From assembly GCA_023621895.1 (NCBI GenBank), contig JAMOAF010000178.1:1-8627 (forward strand): a stretch of 8,627 bases of DNA, written 5' to 3'. The notes beneath the pieces are model-generated. The model was given only the letters and a program-made list of their open reading frames with translations. It did not search any database and was not told where the DNA came from. This document shows, one piece after another, positions 1 to 5,763 of the stretch. The DNA comes from Planctomycetota bacterium (GTDB taxonomy: Bacteria; Planctomycetota; Planctomycetia; Pirellulales; Thermoguttaceae). Every line of letters starts with the position of its first letter. Position 1 is the first letter of the stretch. Both the position numbers and the translations under genes were made by a program.

Positions 1-445
1 CGAGATAGTCCTTGTAGTAGCCGTCGTTGTTGCGGTTGAGAGTCAGTTTGTTTTGGGCAACCAGGGTCACGGGATCGAGAAAGCCGATATACGTGTTCCG
101 CAACTGGTCGATCCGCCGCTGATTATTCTCGGCCTCCACACCGGATTCGACGAGATCTTGAAGGGCCCGCAAGACGGCAAGAACCATCAGGCTGAGGGTT
201 GTCATGCGTTGCTGACCGTCGATCACGTGGAAAGCCTTGTTGTCCTGGGTTTGCAGAACGAGGTAGCCCATGTAGTGGGCCGGCTCGCCGCCCGCCAAGG
301 TGCCTTGGATGTCCTGCCAGAGGTCGTCCCATTCGTCCTGCGTCCAGCTATAATCGCGCTGGAAGCGGGGGACGCGGTAGGCGAGTCCGTTGCCCATGAG
401 TTGGCGGTACGTCTGGTTCGCCGTGTTGAAAGTGACTGCGGACAT
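1..445 (-). CDS. DUF262 (GmrSD N-terminal / ParB-like nuclease) protein, 3' end cut by window edge
   Basis: Only the first 148 codons are inside the window; the frame is open to base 1. Translated from the ATG at 445-443, the protein begins MSAVTFNTANQ. It carries the two hallmark motifs of the DUF262 family: VPRFQRDYSW at residues 25-34 and the catalytic-type IDGQQRMTTL at 75-84 (family consensus IDGQQRLTTL). A KLTLNRNND stretch near residue 133 also fits the family. Known DUF262 proteins (GmrS of the GmrSD type IV restriction enzymes, SspE, BrxU) couple a ParB-like NTPase fold to a C-terminal HNH nuclease (DUF1524). Whether the nuclease half exists here cannot be seen. The start lies 13 bp after the ATPase stop, so it is probably translated from the same transcript. 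The family call is firm. A role as effector of a defence operon is inferred from context. Confidence 0.9.
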   Translation of the reverse strand, partial: MSAVTFNTANQTYRQLMGNGLAYRVPRFQRDYSWTQDEWDDLWQDIQGTLAGGEPAHYMGYLVLQTQDNKAFHVIDGQQRMTTLSLMVLAVLRALQDLVESGVEAENNQRRIDQLRNTYIGFLDPVTLVAQNKLTLNRNNDGYYKDYL

Positions 446-458
446 GAAGATACTCGTT

Positions 459-2198
459 TCAAGTGCGGGGCCGTGCCCTGGCGGCTACGGCGACGATCGC
501 GTCGAGCTTTTCGGCAACCTCAGGATCCAGGCTGGCCCGGGGCACCAGGCCGGCGAGGATGGAGTAGTCGGACTTTTTCAATTGCAGCGGCAAGCCGCAT
601 CTCTTGAAAAACGCGCGGAAGAGTGGATCGAGGAAGTCGTCGGTGGCCTTGATATCAGCGGACCAGGGATCGGGCTTATCGAAGGTCTTGAGCGCGCCGG
701 CAACCTCGTCGATTGCCTCGCGCATGGCGCGTTTGCGCTGATCTCGCTCGGCAAGCCCGAAGAGATCCTCGGGCAGGTCGTGCGCGGCGTAGGCGATGAG
801 GACCTGTTCGGTGCAGAAGTAGTTCTCGATCTCGCGGCGGCGCCACATCATCTCTTGCAGGTCGGGATGGGACTGGAGGTCGCGATCGAGGCGGTCGAAG
901 ATGGCGATTCCGACCAGGTCGGGCTTGGCTTCCTGGAGGCCGAAGAAGTGATCGCGGGCTTTCTGGGGCAGATTGGTTTCGACATACTTGACGAACGGCC
1001 TTTCGAGGCAGGTTTGCGCCTGATGGCCGAGGAGTCTGGCGAAGGCCTGGAGGATGGCCAGGTCGGTGGAGTTTTCGAGGTAGAGGACCCAGCCGGTCTC
1101 TTGAGCCTGGTAGTACTGGTCGAAGCCGATATCGCGAAGCGACTTGAGGACCTGGGAGCCGGCGTCGTCGATGCGGTGGGGTTTGCCGACGAAGGCGATG
1201 ACGGCGTCGCGTCCGGCGGCTTCGTTGAGAACGACTTCGGAATGGCTCGCAGCGATGATCTGGGAGCCGTTTTCCTGGGCGACTTGAATCAGGAGGTTGT
1301 AGGTCTGCCGCTGCCGGAGGATTTCCAGGTGTGCGTCGGGCTCGTCGAGAAGGAGTACCGCGCCGGGGTTGGCATAGAGGTGTGCAAGGAGCAACAAGGT
1401 CTGCTGGAGGCCGCGTCCGGAGGAGGCGAGTCCGAGCCGGTTCTTGCGCTGGTCGACGTAGGACATGGAGATTTCGCTACGTTCGGCGACGTATTCGGGC
1501 GGGAGGAGGTCGACGCCGAAGAGGGCGCGGATGTGGCGGACGAGTTCTTGCCATTTCTCCGGGTGTTCCTCTTGCTGATGGATTTGAAAACAGAGGTTTC
1601 GCAGGACCTGGGCGGTTTGGCCCTGGCCGATGAGGACGCCGATTTCGCCCGGCTGTTTGAGGTACTCGCGGTCGGCCAGGCCGGACATGGGGGGGAGGAA
1701 CGCGACCTGGACCTGGCCGGCTTCCTCGGGGACGGGCATGCGCGTGGTTCCGTCGGCACTGGTTCGCAACGGCCGGCAATAGAATGACTCTTCGTTGGCG
1801 TAGTCGAATTCGAGCCCGCACGACCAGGCTTTGTCGCGGGTGACGCCATCGACAATGATGTCGACTCGGATATTGTTGGTCTTGGAGGACGCCTGGCCTT
1901 GGTTTTCGACCCTTTGCACATTGCGGACGTGCAGATCGCGCCAGAGCAGGTTTGCGTCGGGGACGGGAATAGAAACGAGGTCGCGCCGGTTGACGGTGAC
2001 GCCGGGGCGTTTCTCCGGGGACGACTTGCCGGCGCGTTTTTCGTTCCAGCGCCGGACGCCGATTTCCCAGAGGGCAAGGGCTTGGAGGGCGGTCGTCTTG
2101 CCGGAGTTGTTGGGGCCGATGAGGACAACGGCCTTGGCAAGCTCGATATCGACGTCGTCGAAGAGCTTGAAATTACGAATCCTGAGTCGGGTTAGCAT
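459..2198 (-). CDS. OLD-like ABC-type ATPase with C-terminal TOPRIM-like domain
   Basis: 579 aa from the ATG at 2198-2196. A start 66 bp upstream is open but would overlap the HTH gene, while the chosen ATG sits 5 bp after its stop. The N-terminus (RLRIRNFKLF) is typical of RecF/SMC-like ATPases. Walker A is GPNNSGKTT (28-36), the ABC signature-like SSGRGLQQ spans 259-266, Walker B is VLLLDEPDAH (281-290), and the switch histidine is H319 in AASHS. A second domain follows: E375 in LYLENSTD (371-379), acidic residues D435/D438/D440 in IFDRLDRD, and RRREIENY (453-460). These resemble the acidic and IENY motifs of TOPRIM/DUF4435-type domains fused to OLD-family or AriA-type ATPases. Such proteins are ATP-controlled nucleases or sensors in anti-phage systems. 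The domain order is seen; nuclease activity and defence role are inferred. E375 is followed by Asn where Gly is usual. Confidence 0.88.
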   Translation of the reverse strand: MLTRLRIRNFKLFDDVDIELAKAVVLIGPNNSGKTTALQALALWEIGVRRWNEKRAGKSSPEKRPGVTVNRRDLVSIPVPDANLLWRDLHVRNVQRVENQGQASSKTNNIRVDIIVDGVTRDKAWSCGLEFDYANEESFYCRPLRTSADGTTRMPVPEEAGQVQVAFLPPMSGLADREYLKQPGEIGVLIGQGQTAQVLRNLCFQIHQQEEHPEKWQELVRHIRALFGVDLLPPEYVAERSEISMSYVDQRKNRLGLASSGRGLQQTLLLLAHLYANPGAVLLLDEPDAHLEILRQRQTYNLLIQVAQENGSQIIAASHSEVVLNEAAGRDAVIAFVGKPHRIDDAGSQVLKSLRDIGFDQYYQAQETGWVLYLENSTDLAILQAFARLLGHQAQTCLERPFVKYVETNLPQKARDHFFGLQEAKPDLVGIAIFDRLDRDLQSHPDLQEMMWRRREIENYFCTEQVLIAYAAHDLPEDLFGLAERDQRKRAMREAIDEVAGALKTFDKPDPWSADIKATDDFLDPLFRAFFKRCGLPLQLKKSDYSILAGLVPRASLDPEVAEKLDAIVAVAARARPRT

Positions 2199-2203
2199 GA
2201 CGG

Positions 2204-2422
2204 TTACGCGCGTGCTTGGGAGCGGGTGGACGGCGGAGCGTTTGGACCCCTTTGGCGGAGCCACTGGTCGACGGCGTCCTTGTGGAAACGCCAGTGCTTG
2301 CCGACTTTCTGGCTGGGAATACCGCCTTGCTGGGCGAGTTTGTAGAGCGTGGATTTCGAGATTTTGAGGTACTCAGCCAACTCATCGATGGTGAGCACAC
2401 TTGTGGCGGGGTTGGCTGGCAT
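2204..2422 (-). CDS. Excisionase/MerR-type helix-turn-helix DNA-binding protein
   Basis: 72 aa. Residues 10-58 match the excisionase-family HTH (helix_turn_helix_17): LTIDELAEYLKISKSTLYKL is the helix-turn-helix, followed by the wing with GKHWRF and then DAVDQWL. The Ser/Arg/Pro-rich tail has no recognisable domain. The ATG at 2422-2420 is preceded by a good Shine-Dalgarno, GAGGAG, with 6-nt spacing, so the start is secure. It is the first gene of a three-gene minus-strand operon, and its TAA is 5 bp before the ATPase start. Proteins of this size and fold act as phage or element excisionases or as small regulators. With no integrase visible, a regulator of its own operon is the more likely job, but this is inference. 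Confidence 0.88.
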   Translation of the reverse strand: MPANPATSVLTIDELAEYLKISKSTLYKLAQQGGIPSQKVGKHWRFHKDAVDQWLRQRGPNAPPSTRSQARA

Positions 2423-2428
2423 GGGATG

Positions 2429-2434
2429 CTCCTC
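2429..2434 (-). promoter_or_regulatory. Shine-Dalgarno of the HTH gene
   Basis: GAGGAG on the minus strand, 6 nt before the ATG. It is one of only two clear ribosome binding sites in the window and fixes the start of the operon's first gene. Confidence 0.75.
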
Positions 2435-2444
2435 GGACGAACTG

Positions 2445-2458
2445 CCCCACTTCCGGGG
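2445..2458 (-). other. Small GC hairpin in the 5' leader of the HTH-ATPase-DUF262 operon
   Basis: A CCCC/GGGG stem with a 6-nt loop lies between the predicted transcription start and the Shine-Dalgarno, within a leader of about 40 nt. It is only four base pairs and could be chance. No U-tract follows it. Confidence 0.3.
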
Positions 2459-2471
2459 AAAGGTAGCCGTT

Positions 2472-2499
2472 ATTATTGGTTTTTAGTAGTTGTTGTCAA
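2472..2499 (-). promoter_or_regulatory. Sigma-70-like promoter for the HTH-ATPase-DUF262 operon
   Basis: On the minus strand a perfect -35 TTGACA (2499-2494) is followed after 16 bp by AATAAT (2477-2472), which matches five of six bases of TATAAT. The element sits in a conspicuous AT-rich island (about 2470-2500) inside GC-rich DNA. Transcription would start near 2464, leaving a short leader of about 40 nt before the HTH ATG. It is the best promoter in the window. Confidence 0.7.
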
Positions 2500-2797
2500 C
2501 CTGGTGGGGAGAACGGGCCGGATACCGTGCCCAGGGCGTTGCGCATAGGCCGGTTTGCCGCGGCCCTTCGGGGCCTAAAGAGCAAGGCGTGCGGGAAACG
2601 CGCGGGCGGGTGTGGTGGAGCGGAGGTTCCCAAGCCGGAGGGCGGTGCCGCCTGACCAAAAAAACGTGTTGGCCGGATGGCGCGGAAGGTTGGCGGCAGG
2701 AAGGTTCGCAGATTCTCCTATTGACCTTTTTCAGACCCAACCAACGCGCGCAAAAGCGGGCGTGCACCCAAAAAACGCGACTGTTCTGAAACCGCCA
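2500..2797. other. Gene-free stretch between divergent promoters
   Basis: I see no credible gene in about 300 bp. It holds a UUCG-capped hairpin (2562-2575), two copies of GGAAGGTT 15 bp apart (2684-2691 and 2699-2706), and two short A-runs. Open frames here have no recognisable protein character. I looked for tRNA and signal-recognition-particle RNA features and found none that hold up. It could contain an unrecognised small RNA or be a decayed spacer. Confidence 0.5.
2562..2575. other. UUCG-tetraloop hairpin with an alternative pairing partner
   Basis: GGCCC-TTCG-GGGCC on the plus strand is a perfect 5-bp stem closed by C(UUCG)G, an exceptionally stable RNA tetraloop. The upstream TAGGCC (2546-2551) is complementary to GGCCTA (2572-2577), so two mutually exclusive foldings are possible. 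There is no T-run afterwards, so a classical terminator is not supported. Which strand is transcribed is unknown. Confidence 0.4.
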
Positions 2798-2827
2798 TTG
2801 ACACGGGTCGCCTGATTTTCCTATCGT
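2798..2827 (+). promoter_or_regulatory. Possible promoter of the lipoprotein hydrolase gene
   Basis: Consensus -35 TTGACA (2798-2803), 18-bp spacer, then TATCGT (2822-2827), which matches four of six bases of the -10 consensus. It would give a leader of roughly 90 nt to the ATG at 2924. The perfect -35 is persuasive; the -10 is weak. Confidence 0.4.
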
Positions 2828-2923
2828 TCCGCCGCGGGTTTTCCGGCCAGCACCCTGCGCGCGTTGACGGCAAGGCGCGATTGGCCATCTCGGCAACCCA
2901 TACAACCTGCGCGGCAGACTTCC

Positions 2924-5020
2924 ATGCCTCCGTTTCGCCTTCGGATCGCCCAGGGGGGGGCAAGACGGCTCGCCATTTTCTTGGCGGCGCTGGCGCTCGC
3001 GCTGCCGCTTTCAGGCTGCGCCACCTCCAAAATGACGGAATTGCGGTCGATCCCGCGGAGCCCCTTGGTGGAGCGGTTTCAATTGACCTCGCGCAAGGGG
3101 CCGCAGGCCAGCCCGCGAACGCGGCAGTTTCTGCGCGTTAACGACTTCGACGACTACCGCCACGACCCGACGTCCCTGCTTGCCAAGATCCAGCAGGTGA
3201 TTGAAGACAACCCTTCCGAGGGGCATATCTATGCCTTCGCCGAACTGGCCTACATCGAGGCCGAAAAAGCCAAGCACACCGACCGCGAACTGGCTTTGAA
3301 TCTGTATGGAGCGTCGGCGCTGCACGCCTACCAGTACCTGTTCGACGACCGGTTTCGGAGCGCCCGCAATCCCTACGACCCCCAGTTTCGCGGCGCGTGC
3401 GATCTTTACAACGGGGCGCTCGAGGGCGGCCTTCGCCTGATCTGCAAGGACCTGGGGCTCAAGCCGGGTGAAACCTACAGGATCGAGACGGCCAGCGGCG
3501 TCTGGCACATTCAATGCTCGGTCCGCCACAGCCAATGGACGGCGAACGACTTTGAACGCTTTGAATTCGTCTCCGACTATGAGCTCAAGGGGCTGAAGAA
3601 CCACTACCAGACCTACGGGCTGGGCGTGCCGCTGATTGCCGTGCGCCACCGCTACAAGGGGGAACCCGCCGCGGCCGCGTATTATCCCGAAGAGCTGAGC
3701 TTTCCGGTCACCGCCTTCCTGCGGCCATTGCCGATCGGCAACGCGGACCGCTGCGATGCCTCGGCCCAGCACGCCGCCGTGCTGGAGCTGCATGACCCCT
3801 TGGCGGTCAGCGATATTGGCGTGGCGGACCTCAAGGTGCCCCTGGAGTCGGACTTGACCACCCCGATGGCCTACTTCCTGAACAATCCCCAACTGAACCG
3901 GCTGGCGACGGTCGGGCTGCTCCATCCCGAGAAGCTCCTCGATCTTCGCCCCACCGGCGAGCAGCGGATCATGGGATTGTACATGTTCCAGCCTTACGAG
4001 CCGGGCAAGATACCCGTCCTGATGGTGCACGGCCTCTGGTCGAGCCCGATGACCTGGGTGGAGATGTACAACGACCTGCGCAGCTCGGCGGTGATTCGGG
4101 AGAACTACCAGTTCTGGTTCTACCTCTACCCCACGGCCCAGCCTTTCTGGATCAGCGCGGGGCAGTTGCGCGAGGACCTGGCGAGGATTCGAGACCACGT
4201 CGATCCGATGCGGCAGGAACCGGCGCTCGACCAGATGGTGCTGATTGGCCACAGCATGGGCGGCCTCGTCTCCCGATTGCAGACAATCGACAGCCGCGAT
4301 GATTTCTGGCGGATCGTGAGCGATCAGCCATTCTCTCGGCTCGAAGCCGATCCGGAGACGCTCGCCAAACTCGAAAAGAGCCTGTTTTTCCAGCCCAATC
4401 CGTCGATTCGCCGCGTCGTCACCATCGGCACACCGCACCGCGGCAGCCGGATGTCGAACGACTTGACCCAGTGGCTGTCGTACAAGCTGATCCGACTGCC
4501 GGAGATGCTCTCGCTCACCAAGAGCAGCCTGCTGCGAAGGAACAAGGACGTGATTCGCGACGATCGGCTGCTCCAGATCAAGACGAGCGTTGCCTCGCTG
4601 GCCCCCGACTCCCCCTTTTTCCCGGTGATGCTGGCATGCCATCGCGCCCCTTGGGTCCGCTACCACAACGTGGTCGGCGCCCTGCCGGAGGAGGACTGGG
4701 CCGGTTACCTATCCCATGGCGGCGACGGGGTCGTCGAACTGGCCAGCGCCAAAATGGACGACGTTGTCAGCCAGATCGAGGTGCCAGCCCAACACGCCGA
4801 GCTCCACGGCCATCCCCGCGCGATCCTCGAAGTCAAGCGGATTCTGCTCGAACACCTTCATGAAGTCTATGCCAGCGGGGGTCTCCACCCGGTCCGCACG
4901 GCGGCCATCGACGCCGGTGAGCGATGGCAACGCGGGTCGCCCAATCCGCCGGAAGCATGGCCGTGGCCGGCCATGCCGGCGGGCATGGCCGCCACGCTGC
5001 CCGAGCCTTCCGCCAATTGA
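2924..5020 (+). CDS. Secreted alpha/beta-hydrolase lipoprotein (lipase/PGAP1-like)
   Basis: 698 aa from the ATG at 2924. An upstream TTG at 2864 is in frame but would put 20 extra residues before the signal peptide. The N-terminus is a lipoprotein signal: basic residues (RR at 14-15), hydrophobic core 16-29, and lipobox LSGC with C32 as the lipidated residue. Residues about 40-340 form a family-specific, largely helical region. The hydrolase domain starts near 363: oxyanion-type HGLW (369-372), nucleophile elbow GHSMGG with Ser444, and TIGTPHRGS (500-508). The candidate acid is D601 in GGDGVV, and the candidate His is H624 or H628 in AQHAELHGH. It is therefore likely an envelope-anchored esterase or lipase of unknown substrate. 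The tail (671-698) is Pro/Ala/Trp-rich. Planctomycete proteins with this architecture are familiar to me. The gene is monocistronic, convergent with csrA, and contains a G8 tract in the signal-peptide codons. Confidence 0.9.
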   Translation: MPPFRLRIAQGGARRLAIFLAALALALPLSGCATSKMTELRSIPRSPLVERFQLTSRKGPQASPRTRQFLRVNDFDDYRHDPTSLLAKIQQVIEDNPSEGHIYAFAELAYIEAEKAKHTDRELALNLYGASALHAYQYLFDDRFRSARNPYDPQFRGACDLYNGALEGGLRLICKDLGLKPGETYRIETASGVWHIQCSVRHSQWTANDFERFEFVSDYELKGLKNHYQTYGLGVPLIAVRHRYKGEPAAAAYYPEELSFPVTAFLRPLPIGNADRCDASAQHAAVLELHDPLAVSDIGVADLKVPLESDLTTPMAYFLNNPQLNRLATVGLLHPEKLLDLRPTGEQRIMGLYMFQPYEPGKIPVLMVHGLWSSPMTWVEMYNDLRSSAVIRENYQFWFYLYPTAQPFWISAGQLREDLARIRDHVDPMRQEPALDQMVLIGHSMGGLVSRLQTIDSRDDFWRIVSDQPFSRLEADPETLAKLEKSLFFQPNPSIRRVVTIGTPHRGSRMSNDLTQWLSYKLIRLPEMLSLTKSSLLRRNKDVIRDDRLLQIKTSVASLAPDSPFFPVMLACHRAPWVRYHNVVGALPEEDWAGYLSHGGDGVVELASAKMDDVVSQIEVPAQHAELHGHPRAILEVKRILLEHLHEVYASGGLHPVRTAAIDAGERWQRGSPNPPEAWPWPAMPAGMAATLPEPSAN

Positions 5021-5024
5021 GCGT

Positions 5025-5054
5025 GGGGAAACAGGCGCCGGTTGCCGTTTCCCC
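5025..5054. terminator. Hairpin terminator between convergent hydrolase and csrA genes
   Basis: GGGGAAAC (5025-5032) pairs perfectly with GTTTCCCC (5047-5054). An inner GGC/GCC extends the stem beyond one unpaired A, leaving a 7-nt loop. It begins 4 bp after the hydrolase stop and lies about 60 bp past the csrA stop on the other strand, where a bidirectional terminator is expected. There is no clear U-tract on either strand, so termination may rely on the stem alone. Confidence 0.65.
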
Positions 5055-5111
5055 TCCTTCGCTCCGCGTTCCGCGCGACGGCGTTCTCGCCACGCCGGCA
5101 CTCCCCCGGGG

Positions 5112-5444
5112 TCATGAACAGCAGCAGATCGTCAGCCATGCGGGCCGGCAGTCGTGACGAGCGTTCCCCTGGTGTTCCGCGCCGGCCGGGTGAAAGGCGG
5201 CTCCCACGGTGACCTCGCCGGCGGCAATTCCCGCCGTGGGATCGGCGATCATCTGATCGCATTCCGATAGGGCCACGCCGCCGGCGTCGACGTGCGGCTG
5301 GATGAGTTCGCCGCGAACGATCTTGACATCGTCACCGGCTCGAATTCCCAGTTTAACGGTCTTCCCCTGGATTCGCAGGACGGTAATCGTCACGCCGTCG
5401 CCGATGATGATCTGCTCGTTCTTCTTCCGCGAAAGCACCAACAT
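5112..5444 (-). CDS. csrA: CsrA/RsmA carbon storage regulator with C-terminal extension
   Basis: 110 aa. Residues 1-47 are textbook CsrA: MLVLSRKKNEQIIIG, then TVLRIQGKTVKLGI, then DVKIVRGEL, including the conserved RNA-binding VxRGEL. CsrA dimers bind GGA motifs in mRNA leaders and alter translation or stability. The ATG at 5444 was chosen over an upstream in-frame ATG at 5519 because the family starts at MLVL and a Shine-Dalgarno AAAGGA lies 7 nt before it. The family usually ends at 60-80 aa. Here about 60 residues follow, with no recognisable domain, ending in ICCCS. Codons in the tail keep a high GC third position, so it is probably translated. A readthrough or frame error near the usual end cannot be excluded. 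The gene is alone, convergent with the hydrolase, with a long leader upstream. Confidence 0.92.
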   Translation of the reverse strand: MLVLSRKKNEQIIIGDGVTITVLRIQGKTVKLGIRAGDDVKIVRGELIQPHVDAGGVALSECDQMIADPTAGIAAGEVTVGAAFHPAGAEHQGNARHDCRPAWLTICCCS

Positions 5445-5451
5445 GGCAAAA

Positions 5452-5472
5452 TCCTTTCTGATAGAAATCCGT
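5452..5472 (-). promoter_or_regulatory. csrA ribosome binding site with two GGA motifs flanking a small hairpin
   Basis: Reading the minus strand, ACGGA (5472-5468) and AAGGA (5456-5452) both fit the ANGGA core of CsrA target sites. The second overlaps the Shine-Dalgarno. TTTC and GAAA between them can form a 4-bp stem with a 5-nt loop. This is the arrangement expected if CsrA represses its own translation. The motif match is seen; autoregulation is inferred. Confidence 0.45.
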
Positions 5473-5763
5473 CGGATGAGAGCCGTCGCCCAGCAGGCAC
5501 GTTTCGCTCTTGGTGACAATCGAGAGATGCACTTCGCGTGCCAAAGAGGTTTGCGTATCGCGGAGAACGAGCCGTAAGCGCTTGTCTGTCAACGACATGC
5601 GTCACAGAGAGAAAAACGGAAAGAAGACCGCGGGCTACTGTACGGATTTACAAGATTACAATCCGTTTGCAGATTCTTCATGGACCGCCGTGCTCGGTCG
5701 TTTGCGGCGCGAAGGGCCGTTGGCGGGGAAGAATCGCCCCGGTGGCAAGGCAGAGCGCCTGGT
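5473..5763. other. Gene-free gap between arfB and csrA
   Basis: No protein-like frame is visible here. The minus strand holds a TTGACA (5592-5587) without a convincing -10 at 16-18 bp. There is also a 25-bp interrupted palindrome (5642-5666) and a short CGGGG/CCCCG stem (5724-5728 with 5737-5741) just downstream of arfB, which might help terminate the upstream operon. csrA probably has its own promoter here, but I cannot place it. Confidence 0.45.
5642..5666. repeat. 25-bp interrupted palindrome upstream of csrA
   Basis: ACGGATT (5642-5648) and AATCCGT (5660-5666) are perfect inverted arms around an 11-bp AT-rich centre. The symmetry and spacing suit a dimeric DNA-binding site. As RNA it would also be a 7-bp hairpin. 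No T-run follows it, which argues against a terminator. Confidence 0.45.

Noticed and set aside
390..1787. 465-codon plus-strand open frame opposite the ATPase gene
   Set aside because: It is an antisense shadow in GC-rich DNA. Its composition (Gly, Val, Glu, Asp rich, no domain) mirrors the minus-strand codons, and the minus strand carries clear ATPase motifs.
2199..2264. Upstream 22-residue extension of the ATPase
   Set aside because: It overlaps the end of the HTH gene and adds no conserved sequence. The ATG at 2198 begins directly at the family's first strand.
2204..2422. Reading the excisionase-like gene as evidence of an integrated phage or element
   Set aside because: No integrase, attachment-site repeat or other mobile gene is visible. 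Small HTH proteins of this fold are also common as plain regulators.
2600..2720. tRNA-like words (GGAGGTTCCC, GGTTCGCAGATTC) in the gap after the operon promoter
   Set aside because: No acceptor or T-arm pairing can be made, and the loop sequences do not match the TTCRA consensus. No cloverleaf folds on either strand.
2864..2923. TTG-initiated 20-residue extension of the lipoprotein
   Set aside because: It would place a non-signal segment ahead of a complete lipoprotein signal peptide. The ATG at 2924 gives a signal peptide of normal length.
3011..4666. 551-codon minus-strand open frame opposite the lipoprotein hydrolase
   Set aside because: It shows no recognisable domain, and the composition is that of a reverse-complement shadow. 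The plus strand has the signal peptide and GHSMGG motif.
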